Positions 28,979-37,696 of a stretch of 64,000 nucleotides of DNA are shown piece after piece. The notes beneath the pieces are model-generated. The model was not told where the DNA came from. It was given only the letters and a program-made list of their open reading frames with translations, and searched no databases. This stretch comes from Sulfurospirillum barnesii SES-3 (GTDB lineage Bacteria; Campylobacterota; Campylobacteria; Campylobacterales; Sulfurospirillaceae), in the NCBI RefSeq assembly GCF_000265295.1, contig NC_018002.1, forward strand, positions 434,001 to 498,000, read 5' to 3'. Within the stretch, counting starts at the first letter, position 1. Every line of letters starts with the position of its first letter. The position numbers and the translations under genes are program-made.

Positions 28979-31043
28979 AATGTTTATCCTTTATTTTTGT
29001 AAAAACATTTTTCCACCTATACAGAAAAGAATATTCATCACTTTTAAAGACATTTTTTAATCCACTATAGAGGCTTATTGCTACATCAATTTTATTGATA
29101 TAATTCATTATGTTAGTATTAATTGAATTTTTTTGAAGGTGAGCAATTTCCGTATGTATTATTTCTAAAAAATGCAAATGAGCGTTTTGGTCTTTCACAA
29201 TTTCGGCATTGGCTTTTTTATTGCAATAGTAACAATCACATGCACCAATATTTTTAATAATTTCATCAAATTTTATAGGTGTCTTTCTATTGATTGAGAC
29301 TGTTGTCAATAATTCTGGAAAGTAATATCTTGTATACATGTTAAATGCTTTACTACTTTCTTTATACAAATCCTCATAAAAACTCTCAAAACGTGCTGTT
29401 CCAGATGTGAATCCAGATAAACCTAAAGACAATAAACCTAATCCTAGACCAGTATTAATTCGACCAGCAATAACAGGCTTGTTTGTCCATTTTTGCAATT
29501 CAATTAAAAAATCTATATAGTGATATAAAATAACTTCATTAGTTTTGGTATCAATAGTATCTGCATAAATAAGGAAACCATCATTTTCAAAAGATGAAAA
29601 TGTGTTTAACAAAAACTTTTTGTCTTTATCATCTTTTAGAATATCGGCTTTGATACAAATTCCAGTGTATATTTCTTTGTTTGGATAAAAATTATTTCGG
29701 TAGTCAATACTTTCCTTTGCCAGTTTACAATCGAGGTCTAACCATTCAGCTGTTAGATTGCGGGTAGGACCATAGCTTATAGTTGAATTATTTGTGTAGT
29801 GAAAAGGTGATAATAAAATGTCTGCTTGAAGTTCAATTTGTTTATCAATGACTTTTTTTACATATTCTTTTTGTGCTTTATAACTTTCTAAATAAGTTGG
29901 CGTAATTACACTATAATCATTTGGTGCATATGGAAGCTCAAGTACTCCTTTTACATCCGTGTAAGTATCATATGCGAGTCGAACAGTTGCTGGATCAACT
30001 AAAATTTTAATATTTGGATTATCTTGTATATTTTTTCGTAATCCAGGTTGATTATTTTCTAAATTCGCAGGAAAGACAACATATCCAAATTTTTCATCAT
30101 GCTTTGTATATTTTTCTAATACGCTTTTGTCATTGTAAAGCCTGAGTAGAAATCTTGGTGATAAATCATAAACTTTCTCTCTTTGAGTATTTATTGGGTT
30201 TACTGCTTTTAAAATTTCATCAATTGTTAAAAATCTTTGGTATGGATTTTTTTCTAATAATTTCAAAATCACATTTTCAATTTGATTACTTATGCTAAGA
30301 TTTCTTCGTCTTGGTGGAATTGCTGGGTCATTTTTTATCTTTTCAATTAGTTCAGGAAAATATTGAAAATCATAAGGATAATATCCAGTTAATATCTCAT
30401 ATAATATAACACCCGCAGTATATAGGTCACTTCTCTTGTCTAAATGCTTGCTATCAGTGATTTGTTCTGGCGACATATACGGACCTGTTCCAAATATTTC
30501 GCCTGTGCTTGTTAATGAAGTAAAGTCAATCACTTTTGATATACCAAAGTCAACTATTTTGATTTGTCCGTTATTCTGAATAATAATATTTTCAGGCTTT
30601 AAATCTCTGTGAATAATTCCTGTATCGTCATCTTCGCCTTTATGATTGTGAAGATAATCAAGCCCTTCTAATATTTGTTTAAATAGTTCTAAAGCCTTTT
30701 CTTCATTGAGTTTCTCTTCTTGATTTAGAATTTCTCTAAGATTATGCCCTTCAATAAATTTCATAACCAAAAAATAGTTTTTTCCGCTTTCATCTTCAAT
30801 AATAAAATCATCAACATATTCAACGAGATATTCATGAGAAACAGACTTCATAATTTCTATTTCTCTTTGAAGTCTATTATTTTCACCATGTTTTTTATAT
30901 TCACGTAAAACATACTCTTCATGGAAGACTTTAATAGCAAAAAAATCAGTAGCTTTTTGAGCTTTATAGACAGCTCCAAAGCCACCCTTATTTATGAAAG
31001 AAATAAACTTATAATCTTTAATGGTTTGATTGAGTATGTTCAA
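28971..31043 (-). CDS. Ser/Thr protein kinase with TIM-barrel-like C-terminal half and TGT-like zinc motif
   Basis: 690 residues. Residues 10-275 are a complete eukaryotic-type kinase: glycine loop NKGGFGAVYKA, K38 in FAIKVF, catalytic IIHRDLKPENII, IVDFGISKV, YMSPEQI in place of APE, and DLYTAGVILYEIL. There is no transmembrane segment after the kinase, unlike PknB. Residues about 290-600 alternate hydrophobic strands and helices (IKILVDPATVRLAY, ADILLSPFHYTNN, YTGICIKADIL, GFLIYADTID, KPVIAGRINTGLGLG) in the order of an (alpha/beta)8 barrel. Then C602-D-C604-Y-Y-C607-x22-H630 matches the zinc site spacing of tRNA-guanine transglycosylases. Whether the barrel is enzymatically related is inference. 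First gene of a two-gene AT-rich unit with the nuclease-like gene. Confidence 0.82.
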   Translation of the reverse strand: MNILNQTIKDYKFISFINKGGFGAVYKAQKATDFFAIKVFHEEYVLREYKKHGENNRLQREIEIMKSVSHEYLVEYVDDFIIEDESGKNYFLVMKFIEGHNLREILNQEEKLNEEKALELFKQILEGLDYLHNHKGEDDDTGIIHRDLKPENIIIQNNGQIKIVDFGISKVIDFTSLTSTGEIFGTGPYMSPEQITDSKHLDKRSDLYTAGVILYEILTGYYPYDFQYFPELIEKIKNDPAIPPRRRNLSISNQIENVILKLLEKNPYQRFLTIDEILKAVNPINTQREKVYDLSPRFLLRLYNDKSVLEKYTKHDEKFGYVVFPANLENNQPGLRKNIQDNPNIKILVDPATVRLAYDTYTDVKGVLELPYAPNDYSVITPTYLESYKAQKEYVKKVIDKQIELQADILLSPFHYTNNSTISYGPTRNLTAEWLDLDCKLAKESIDYRNNFYPNKEIYTGICIKADILKDDKDKKFLLNTFSSFENDGFLIYADTIDTKTNEVILYHYIDFLIELQKWTNKPVIAGRINTGLGLGLLSLGLSGFTSGTARFESFYEDLYKESSKAFNMYTRYYFPELLTTVSINRKTPIKFDEIIKNIGACDCYYCNKKANAEIVKDQNAHLHFLEIIHTEIAHLQKNSINTNIMNYINKIDVAISLYSGLKNVFKSDEYSFLYRWKNVFTKIKDKHYV

Positions 31044-31107
31044 AATGACCCCTCATTGAATATATTGCCAAAAAGGTATGGCTATCTGTTTATAGAATGT
31101 AGAAATT

Positions 31108-31248
31108 TTAGGGCAAGACCCTCGCCACAGCTACAAGAGTAAACTCTTGGACAAATGAACCATCTATAAAAATGGCAACTGCTAGCGAAATCCACCCTAA
31201 GGCAGACGGGAGAATCTGTTTTAGAAGACTTGTTTGTTTTTCTTTCAT
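31108..31248 (-). CDS. Small single-pass membrane protein
   Basis: 46 residues, MKEKQTSLLKQILPSALGW then a hydrophobic segment ISLAVAIFIDGSFVQEFTLVAVARVLP. The start is ATG 31248, with AAGGAG six bases upstream; a frame opening at 31323 has none. No family is recognised. Lies between the kinase and NERD genes, same strand. Confidence 0.5.
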   Translation of the reverse strand: MKEKQTSLLKQILPSALGWISLAVAIFIDGSFVQEFTLVAVARVLP

Positions 31249-31398
31249 ACTCGCTCCTTGACTATTCATTTTTATTTTTTCAGACAAGTGGCGAGAAACT
31301 ATACCCGCAATGTTTTTAGGCATTGCTCTAAAATTTCTATTACCTCATATTGTATCTAAAGTTTTCTGACTAAATAACGATAAAAACAACCAAAAAGG

Positions 31399-32145
31399 CT
31401 AGATTTTTATAACATTCCGACACTTCGGGTATCCACTGCATCCGTAAAATTCTTGTCTCGTTTGTCTATTTTGCCTTAAAACCATCTTTTTGCCACATCG
31501 AAAACATATTTTAGCTGATGGTGTTGGCGTGGGTTTTGCGTTGTGTCGTTCCTGTAAGTTAGCAACATGTTCTCTATCGGTTGAAAAGCTTTGTTTGAGA
31601 CGTTTTTGGTTTAGGGTTTCTATCGTCATATCAAATTGATAGGCGGAGAGTTTTTCTTCTTGAAAAGATTCGATGTAGGACGTGTATTTTGCATTGATAA
31701 AAACATTGTTTGGCATAGCGGTTTTAAACTTGCAATCGCCGATGAAAACAACGATAGATATGATGCTTTCAGAGGGCAATGCCAATATCTCTTCTAAAGC
31801 TTTGGTATGGCGATAGTTTTGGCGTAAAGGGTTTTGAAAGCGGTGTTTTTCTTTGAAGATTTGTTGTGTCCACATGCTCTGGTGCTCATCGCCAAAAATC
31901 CACCCTTTCATGTTTTTTGTCTCAATTACAAAAACACCATAACGAGAGACAATGACATGGTCTATCTGTGTGGTTGAACCATCATTTAATTGCAAAGTGA
32001 TATTTTTAATATTGACATATTCTTCTTTATTGAGATGCAAAGAAGTCGCAATATTGACCGTAAATTCGCCAACTTTGCCTTTCATCCAAGGTGTTTTAAA
32101 TAAAATTCCCAGTACAAAAACAGAAACAAGAAGCCAAAAAATCAC
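31399..32145 (-). CDS. NERD-domain protein with C-terminal zinc ribbon
   Basis: 248 residues from GTG 32145. One membrane segment (about residues 1-18, FWLLVSVFVLGILF) anchors it. The NERD (nuclease-related) domain spans about 22-135: KGKVGEFTVNIATSL, then DHVIVSRYGVFVIETKNMKGWIFG with the D...E-T-K metal-binding pattern of the PD-(D/E)XK fold, then NPLRQNYRH. A topoisomerase-type zinc ribbon at the end, CFRCGKKMVLR..GCSGYPKC, suggests nucleic-acid binding. Family members occur singly or fused to kinases and helicases; their roles are mostly unproven. It lies at the outer end of the island. Confidence 0.88.
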   Translation of the reverse strand: MIFWLLVSVFVLGILFKTPWMKGKVGEFTVNIATSLHLNKEEYVNIKNITLQLNDGSTTQIDHVIVSRYGVFVIETKNMKGWIFGDEHQSMWTQQIFKEKHRFQNPLRQNYRHTKALEEILALPSESIISIVVFIGDCKFKTAMPNNVFINAKYTSYIESFQEEKLSAYQFDMTIETLNQKRLKQSFSTDREHVANLQERHNAKPTPTPSAKICFRCGKKMVLRQNRQTRQEFYGCSGYPKCRNVIKI

Positions 32146-32165
32146 TTTATTTGCCTTTACATGTA

Positions 32166-32299
32166 AATATAGAATTATACCATTGTATTAATTTTTCAAC
32201 CTCAATCGCTTCACCACTCCCTTTTCAATGAGCGTCTTCTGGTTCACATTTCACCTCTGTTTTTTTGTTTATGCGATACTCTCTCTTTGCATGTAAAGC
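32166..32299. other. Intergenic stretch without recognisable features
   Basis: 134 bases with a near-copy of the dispersed palindrome (TTTGCATGTAAA at about 32286) just downstream of the Fe-S protein gene. No open reading frame, RNA or hairpin is apparent. Confidence 0.4.
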
Positions 32300-33574
32300 T
32301 TAGTATTTCTCCAAAAGCTTTCCTAAGTAGCGTGATTTTATCTGTTCACTTGCCATGATTTGTTGTAGGGGAGGGAGTTTTAAGATGACACCGAGGATAG
32401 TTGCCATGACACGGTGTGACCAGAGTGCTTGATTGTCGAAAATAAAATTTTGGAGTTTCCCTCGCTCTATTGCCATCATGACGGCTCTGTGTGCGCCATT
32501 GATTGGGGTGAGTATTCTTTTGCCGAGCTGTTTTAGGCTGAGCGCTTTTGTCTTGCAGACATTGACGCACACGCCACACCCTAAGCATCTATCGGAATTG
32601 AGGGTGGCTTTTTTTTGCTTTGGTTTATGGGGATTGTTGGCGGAGGTGATACTCATCGCTTCAACCCCGCACACCTCGACGCATTTGCCACATCCTGTGC
32701 ATTGTTCCTCATCTATAACAGGTAAAAAGTTAGTCGTATGGACTGGATTTAGAAAAGCAAATTTTCGAGCAGCGATTAACGCTTCACAACAACAGCCACA
32801 GCAATTACAGATAAAGTTTACACCCTTTTGGACGTTTTCGCCAAACTGCACAAGGTTGTGTTCTTGGGCTTGGTACAAAAGTTCCATACCTTCTATTTTG
32901 TCAATGCGCCTTGCGTAGTTGTATTTGGTGAGAGACTGGGCACTCGCACCAAAGGTCATGCAAATCTCAAGCGGTGCATCACACGCCTCACCTAAGTGCA
33001 TTTTTTTATGCCGACAGTAGCACGTTCCCACACCCATATACTGCGAACTCTCAATGATGTGAGATGCCCGTTCAAAATCGAGTACATGTAAAACATTTTC
33101 CTCACTTAAGGCTTGCTCGTTGACAAAAGCTCTTCCTAGCTGGGTTTGTCCATTGGCAAATAAATCTTTGATAAAATCCTCTTCTACATTCAGGTATTGG
33201 TGAAAAAGTTCTGAGAGTATTTTTTGGTCTATCTTGCCACCCACGCGCATCAAGGAAAACTCAAAAAAACCTGCCATGGGAGGTGGGAGCACATAGATGG
33301 ATTCGCCATGTTTATCTATATCTAAAAGAATGGCTCTGCTTGAGAGTTCATCGAGGATGTTTTGAGCCTCTAAACGTGACATTTTCCACCGTTTTGCGGC
33401 TTCGTCTACCCCAAAAGGCACAATGGGTAAAAGAGCAACAAGCTCTGCTTCTTTAGGCGAGAAGAGCAGTTCGAGTATGTGGTACAGCGTTTGAGACGGA
33501 GGGGCACCTTGCGGGAAGCGGTTCAGTCTTTCGACCAACGCTTTGTAGCCTGATTTGAGTGTGTGATGCGACAT
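32300..33574 (-). CDS. 4Fe-4S dicluster protein with winged-helix-like N-terminus
   Basis: 424 residues. A winged-helix-like region (about 55-105, VDEAAKRWKMSRLEAQNILDEL) opens it. Then VGTCYCRHKKM..GEAC, a cysteine-rich NCCGCCCEALI, and two ferredoxin-type clusters, CTGCGKCVEVC and CLGCGVCVNVCKTKAL. This layout is that of cytosolic 4Fe-4S proteins of the ATP-binding-less type found with respiratory or corrinoid functions; I cannot name a specific partner. The start has TAGGAG upstream. Ends are 99 bases from the S4 gene. A TACATGTA copy lies within it. Confidence 0.7.
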   Translation of the reverse strand: MSHHTLKSGYKALVERLNRFPQGAPPSQTLYHILELLFSPKEAELVALLPIVPFGVDEAAKRWKMSRLEAQNILDELSSRAILLDIDKHGESIYVLPPPMAGFFEFSLMRVGGKIDQKILSELFHQYLNVEEDFIKDLFANGQTQLGRAFVNEQALSEENVLHVLDFERASHIIESSQYMGVGTCYCRHKKMHLGEACDAPLEICMTFGASAQSLTKYNYARRIDKIEGMELLYQAQEHNLVQFGENVQKGVNFICNCCGCCCEALIAARKFAFLNPVHTTNFLPVIDEEQCTGCGKCVEVCGVEAMSITSANNPHKPKQKKATLNSDRCLGCGVCVNVCKTKALSLKQLGKRILTPINGAHRAVMMAIERGKLQNFIFDNQALWSHRVMATILGVILKLPPLQQIMASEQIKSRYLGKLLEKY

Positions 33575-33662
33575 AGAAAACTCCTAAAAAGCATTCATGA
33601 GTCATTGTACTCTTAAGTCATTAAATCTTCATTGAAAGACATAACAACAAGAAGTAAAAGGC

Positions 33663-33680
33663 GAGTTAAACTTTTAACTC
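33663..33680. repeat. Palindrome GAGTTAAA-CT-TTTAACTC
   Basis: An 8-bp perfect inverted repeat with a 2-base centre at the end of the S4 gene. On the reverse strand it contains the 13-mer AGTTAAAAGTTTA also found at 28264 and at 50498. Confidence 0.35.
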
Positions 33681-33886
33681 TTAAGAACAACTTCTATTCT
33701 ATTATCCATCACTTCGACCACCTCACCCGCAATGATTTTAGCTCTTTTTCTCGTTTCCATTTCGCCATTTCGCTTCACTGCACCTTCTTCGATGAGCATT
33801 TTGGCATGTCCGCCACTTTCAGCCACTCCAGTGGTTTTGAGTAGTTTAAAGAGTTCTATGTAGTCATCTTCTAGTTCAAATTTCAT
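33674..33886 (-). CDS. S4 domain RNA-binding protein
   Basis: 70 residues from ATG 33886 (AAGGAA upstream; the longer frame to 33919 has no site). It consists of one S4 domain: EDDYIELFKLLKTTGVAESGGHAKMLIEEGAVKRNGEMETRKRAKI with the conserved GxAK...EG.V.vNG...TRKR pattern, as in YbcJ-type proteins. Probably binds structured RNA. Single gene in front of the Fe-S protein gene. Confidence 0.88.
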   Translation of the reverse strand: MKFELEDDYIELFKLLKTTGVAESGGHAKMLIEEGAVKRNGEMETRKRAKIIAGEVVEVMDNRIEVVLKS

Positions 33887-34003
33887 CTTTATTCCTTTGT
33901 TTATGAAATAGTATCTCAATCTCTCTTTACATTGATAAGCTTGCGTATTTGGTTATAATGCTTCAATCATCCAAGGAATCTTCTTTACATGTAAGGAATG
34001 AGC

Positions 34004-35485
34004 ATGCGTTATGTCAAACCTCTTTTTCTCGTGCTTCTTGTGGTCTTTTTTGTTGGGTGTACGCCATCACCAATGCTTTCCCAAAACGATGATGAACGTG
34101 CAACGTCCGTACTTTATGAGCGTGCATTTGAGGCACAAACACCCAATGTCGCACTGCTCAATCTTTTTTTCACACAAATGCCCAAAGGGGGCGATTTGCA
34201 TCATCACTATTCAGGCTCCATTTACGTAGAAACCTATCTTGAATGGGTGAAGCATAAAGAGTGGTTGATTGATACGTGTAGCTTCAAAATTGTCAAAACC
34301 AAAGGCGATACAACGTGCAAAAGCATAAGCGTTGATGAACTTATCGCCAACGATGCTTTGTACCGTAAACTACTCACGCTTTGGTCTAACAAAGATTTTT
34401 CAAACCATACCCATGAGCAACTTCCGCCCGATAGCAACTTTTTCAACACCTTTGGCTATTTTTCGCCTATTTCAGATCAGTATGTAGATGTGGGATTGCA
34501 GATGATTAAAGAGCGTGCACTGAATGAAAATGTCTCTTACATCGAGACAATGCTTTCACGTGTGGGAGTCAATAGTACGGCATTTTTTAGTACGCAAGAG
34601 GCGCAATATCTCAACAAGGCTCTTCGTAACGCCACCACGCAAGAAGAAGTCAACACCCTTTTGGAACACATCACAGCGACCTATGCACGCCATCAAGCGT
34701 TTGATGCCAGTGTACGTGATTTTATCGGTACGTTAGAGCGCCGCCATCAAGGTATCGATACAGAGAATTTTACATTGCGCTATCAAACCTATGCGGTAAG
34801 AACACTCGACCCACTTCAAGTCTACACAGATTTGCTTTCTGGCTATCAAGCAGCGCTTCGCTCTGCATTGGTGGTGGGCGTCAACATCGTAGCACCTGAA
34901 AATAATACCGTAGCTATCAATGATTATACCCTGCATATGCGTATGTTTGCCTACCTTGCACGTCAGTATCCTGAAGTTCCACGCGCCCTTCATGCAGGTG
35001 AGCTTACCCTTGGTATGGTGGAACCCAAAGAGCTTTTGTTTCACATCACGCAAGCACAGAGTATTGCAAAGGCAAATCGCATCGGGCAATGGGGTAGGCA
35101 TCGTGTATGAAAAAGAGGCTCTTTGGCTTTTAAAAGCCCTAAAAGAGCATGCAGCCGTGGAGATAAATTTGACAAGCAATGCCTTTATTTTAGGTGTTGA
35201 AGGTGCGAAACATCCCTATCCCCTTTATGCGGCATATGGCGTACCTCTTGTGATATTTGCACAGATGATTCAGGTGTTTCAAGGGGCAATTTAACACAAG
35301 AATATGTCCTACTTGCTAGCTCCTATCATCCGAGCTACGCCACCATTAAACAGTATGTTTACAACACCATTGAGTATTCATTTTTAAAACCTGAGGAAAA
35401 AGCCACGATGAGAATGGCGTTAAGCAAAAAATTTCAACGCTTTGAAAAAGAGATGCATGACTTTTCAAACGCTTTAAAGAAGTAG
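34004..35485 (+). pseudogene. Adenosine deaminase-like lipoprotein with two frameshifts
   Basis: The 5' part (ATG 34004, AAGGA five bases ahead) begins with a lipoprotein signal LVLLVVFFVGCTPSP. DLHHHYSGS gives the HxH metal site and LHAGE the next histidine and glutamate. The frame breaks at 35087-35089: removing one A from CAATGGGG restores RIGHGVGIVYE. A second break at about 35254-35258 (ATATTTGC) must be bridged to restore CTDDSGVSRG, the two aspartates. The last frame ends at 35485 with NALKK. All adenosine deaminase metal ligands are thus encoded, across three frames. Otherwise an exported adenosine/AMP deaminase. Either a recent pseudogene or base-calling error. Confidence 0.8.
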
Positions 35486-35486
35486 C

Positions 35487-36158
35487 CTATGCGTTATGCT
35501 GAAGCATGCGTACTTTTTTTAGGAACATAAAAAGTGCTTTTTGCTCTTTTTTGCCAATGGTGTAGCTAATGACTTTGAGGTATTCTTGAATATCGTGTGT
35601 GCTAATTCCTCGCTCTTTAGCGTATGTTTCCAATATATAGCGGGGAATTTTTATAGGTTTGCGTACGATAGCATGAGCGAGTCTTTTGTAAAAACTTTGG
35701 TGTTCATTGACGCAAAAACGTGCAAAGACAAAGGGCAGATGGTAACGCTGCGTCCACACCTGCGCCAAATCAATATACGCCTCAGGCTCGTTTAAATAGA
35801 GCTTCAGTGCTCTATCGCCAATAAAAACTTCCCCCTCAATACCCAAAACATTTGCCAGTTTATTCGATGTAGCAGATGCGGGATCCTTTTTAGGCAGAGA
35901 ATTTTTTTTCACAAGAACACTTTTTACATGCCTTTTTGCCACAATACCAACATTTAAAGGGGTCAGTGTTTTGCGTGTACTCTCCACGCTGGAGATAACA
36001 GCAGCATGAACTTTACGTGTACGCAGTTTGGCATTAATGTTGGAGGGAACATCTTTGTGGTGTTCGCACGAGCGTTTAAAAGCACTTGGAAGTGAAGCTT
36101 TTTTAAGAAAAACATGAAAGGGGAGCAGATTGATGTAGTCTATTTTTCCAAATAACAT
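35487..36158 (-). CDS. mqnA: Chorismate dehydratase MqnA
   Basis: First enzyme of the futalosine route to menaquinone, converting chorismate to 3-enolpyruvyl-benzoate. 223 residues: MLFGKIDYINLLPFHVFLKK opening, then AAVISSVESTR, IGDRALKLYLNEPEAYIDLAQVWTQRYHLPFVFARF (shown as pattern G-D-x-A-L...D-L-A-x-x-W-x-x-x-x-x-LPFVFA). This fits the family well. Campylobacterota use this pathway and lack the classical one. Converges on the broken adenosine deaminase gene with a one-base gap, so no terminator can fit between. Confidence 0.9.
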   Translation of the reverse strand: MLFGKIDYINLLPFHVFLKKASLPSAFKRSCEHHKDVPSNINAKLRTRKVHAAVISSVESTRKTLTPLNVGIVAKRHVKSVLVKKNSLPKKDPASATSNKLANVLGIEGEVFIGDRALKLYLNEPEAYIDLAQVWTQRYHLPFVFARFCVNEHQSFYKRLAHAIVRKPIKIPRYILETYAKERGISTHDIQEYLKVISYTIGKKEQKALFMFLKKVRMLQHNA

Positions 36159-36296
36159 GAAAGGCCTTTGGGTGATCTAATCGCAAAGTATAGCCAATAT
36201 GGACTGATAAAATTTTAAGACACGAAAACGAGACGATAACCTCCTCTAAAGAGAGATTATTCTACAATGGCACAAAGAAAAAAAGGATGCCAAACC

Positions 36297-37535
36297 ATGC
36301 CATTTTCCACGTTCAAACTCTGCTCACACATTCAAGAAGCGCTTTTACATGTAGGATTTACTCACCCCACACCCATTCAAGAAAAAGTCATTCCACTTGT
36401 GTTAGAAAAAAAAGACATTCTGGCACGGGCGCAAACGGGAAGTGGAAAAAGTGCTTCGTTTGTTCTGCCTTTATTGGAGCTATGGAATGCTGATAAACAA
36501 GAGGGCAAAGCGAAGATAAAAGTGCTGGTTTTAACGCCAACCCGTGAGCTTTGTGTGCAAGTGGCTGAGGCGTTTGAAAGCTTTGGAGCGTTTTTACATG
36601 TAAAGCCAAAAGTGGTGAGTGTGATTGGTGGGGAGAAGATTGGCGAGCAACTCTACGATATTCAAAAAGGGTGCGACATTGTGGTGGCAACCTCAGGACG
36701 ACTCTTGGATATTATGAGCAAAAAGCAGATTAATCTCTCTCATGTGGAGTTTTTTGTGCTTGATGAAGCGGATAAAATGCTTGATTTGGGCTTTGAGCAA
36801 GAGCTAAACGCCATCCTTGAGGTCTTACCAAAACAACGCCAAAACCTTCTTTTCTCAGCCACCTATCCTGAAAAAATGCAGACCATTGCCGCTAAGATAA
36901 CAAAACGTGCGGTGGACGTGAGCATCGAAGCGGAAGCACCAACGGTTGAGCGCATCATGCAACGGGCTATTGAAGTCAATAAAGAAAACCGTGCGCCACT
37001 ATTGCGCCACTTGTTGCGTGAAAATCAATGGGAATTGGTTTTGGTTTTTATGGCAAACAAGAGGGCTGCGGATAACATTGCGGTGAAGTTTCGCAAGCAT
37101 GGTTTTTTGGCCGAATCCTTTCATGGTGATTTGCTTCAAGAAGACCGTGCTTGGACGCTCAAGTCCTTTAAAGAGCGCAAAATTCGTGTTTTATTTGCCA
37201 CAGATATTGCCTCACGTGGGCTTGATATTGAAGCGGTGAGCTGTGTGATTAATTTTGATTTGCCGCGTGCAACGGAAGATTACATCCACCGCATCGGACG
37301 AACGGGACGTGCAGGTAAAGAGGGTTTGGCGATTTCGTTTATTGACCATGAAGACAAAGCGCACTTTGCGTTAATTGAAAAGCGTTGTGGGATGTGCGTT
37401 GTAAAAGAGCAAATAAAAGGGTTTGAACTCGTAGGCGAAGCACCCAAAAAAGAGAAGGGTGGTGCGCCGATTAAAGGGAAGCGCAAAAGTAAAAAAGATA
37501 AATTAAGAGAACAAAAAGAGGGTGCAAGCGCCTAA
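36297..37535 (+). CDS. DEAD-box RNA helicase, RhlE type
   Basis: ATP-dependent RNA helicase, 412 residues. The start is placed at ATG 36297 (MPFSTFKLC), with AAAAGGA upstream; an ATG at 36267 lacks one. All helicase motifs are visible: the Q-motif with GFTHPTPIQ, ARAQTGSGKSASF (I), PTRELCVQV (Ia), VLDEADKML (II), SATYP (III), FATDIASRGLDIEAV (V) and HRIGRTGR (VI). The C-terminus is basic (KGKRKSKKDKLREQKEGA), as in RhlE. Two copies of the TACATGTA palindrome are inside. The element at 37564-37694 follows in the place where a terminator would be. Confidence 0.94.
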   Translation: MPFSTFKLCSHIQEALLHVGFTHPTPIQEKVIPLVLEKKDILARAQTGSGKSASFVLPLLELWNADKQEGKAKIKVLVLTPTRELCVQVAEAFESFGAFLHVKPKVVSVIGGEKIGEQLYDIQKGCDIVVATSGRLLDIMSKKQINLSHVEFFVLDEADKMLDLGFEQELNAILEVLPKQRQNLLFSATYPEKMQTIAAKITKRAVDVSIEAEAPTVERIMQRAIEVNKENRAPLLRHLLRENQWELVLVFMANKRAADNIAVKFRKHGFLAESFHGDLLQEDRAWTLKSFKERKIRVLFATDIASRGLDIEAVSCVINFDLPRATEDYIHRIGRTGRAGKEGLAISFIDHEDKAHFALIEKRCGMCVVKEQIKGFELVGEAPKKEKGGAPIKGKRKSKKDKLREQKEGASA

Positions 37536-37563
37536 GCGCTTGCGTTAAAACGTTTACATTAGA

Positions 37564-37694
37564 TTTCTTACAAACTTATTTTGCAAGAAAGAAAAGCACC
37601 AAAGGTGCGTGGGCATTCCGCCGAGGAAAACCCAGTGTTAACGTAGCCGTTAGAGCTTTGCTTTCACGGCGTGTTTAGAGTTCTGAAAGAACTC
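37564..37694. ncRNA. Structured dispersed repeat, copy 1 (five stem-loops)
   Basis: 131 bases folding into five hairpins: P1 TTTCTTACAAA with TTTGCAAGAAA (one mismatch), P2 GCACC-AAA-GGTGC, P3 TGGG..CCCA with inner TTCC-GCCGA-GGAA, P4 GCCGTTAGAGC-TTT-GCTTTCACGGC (one mismatch, one G-T) and P5 GAGTTCT-GAA-AGAACTC. The same five stems occur at 44909-45041 with compensatory changes. Between two convergent genes, the helicase and the GntP permease. No coding frame, no long T run. Strand unknown. Confidence 0.7.
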
Positions 37695-37696
37695 TA

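Noticed and set aside
32300-33574. Fe-S protein as part of the accessory island
   Set aside because: Base composition looks like the surrounding chromosome and it has a TACATGTA copy, unlike the kinase unit.
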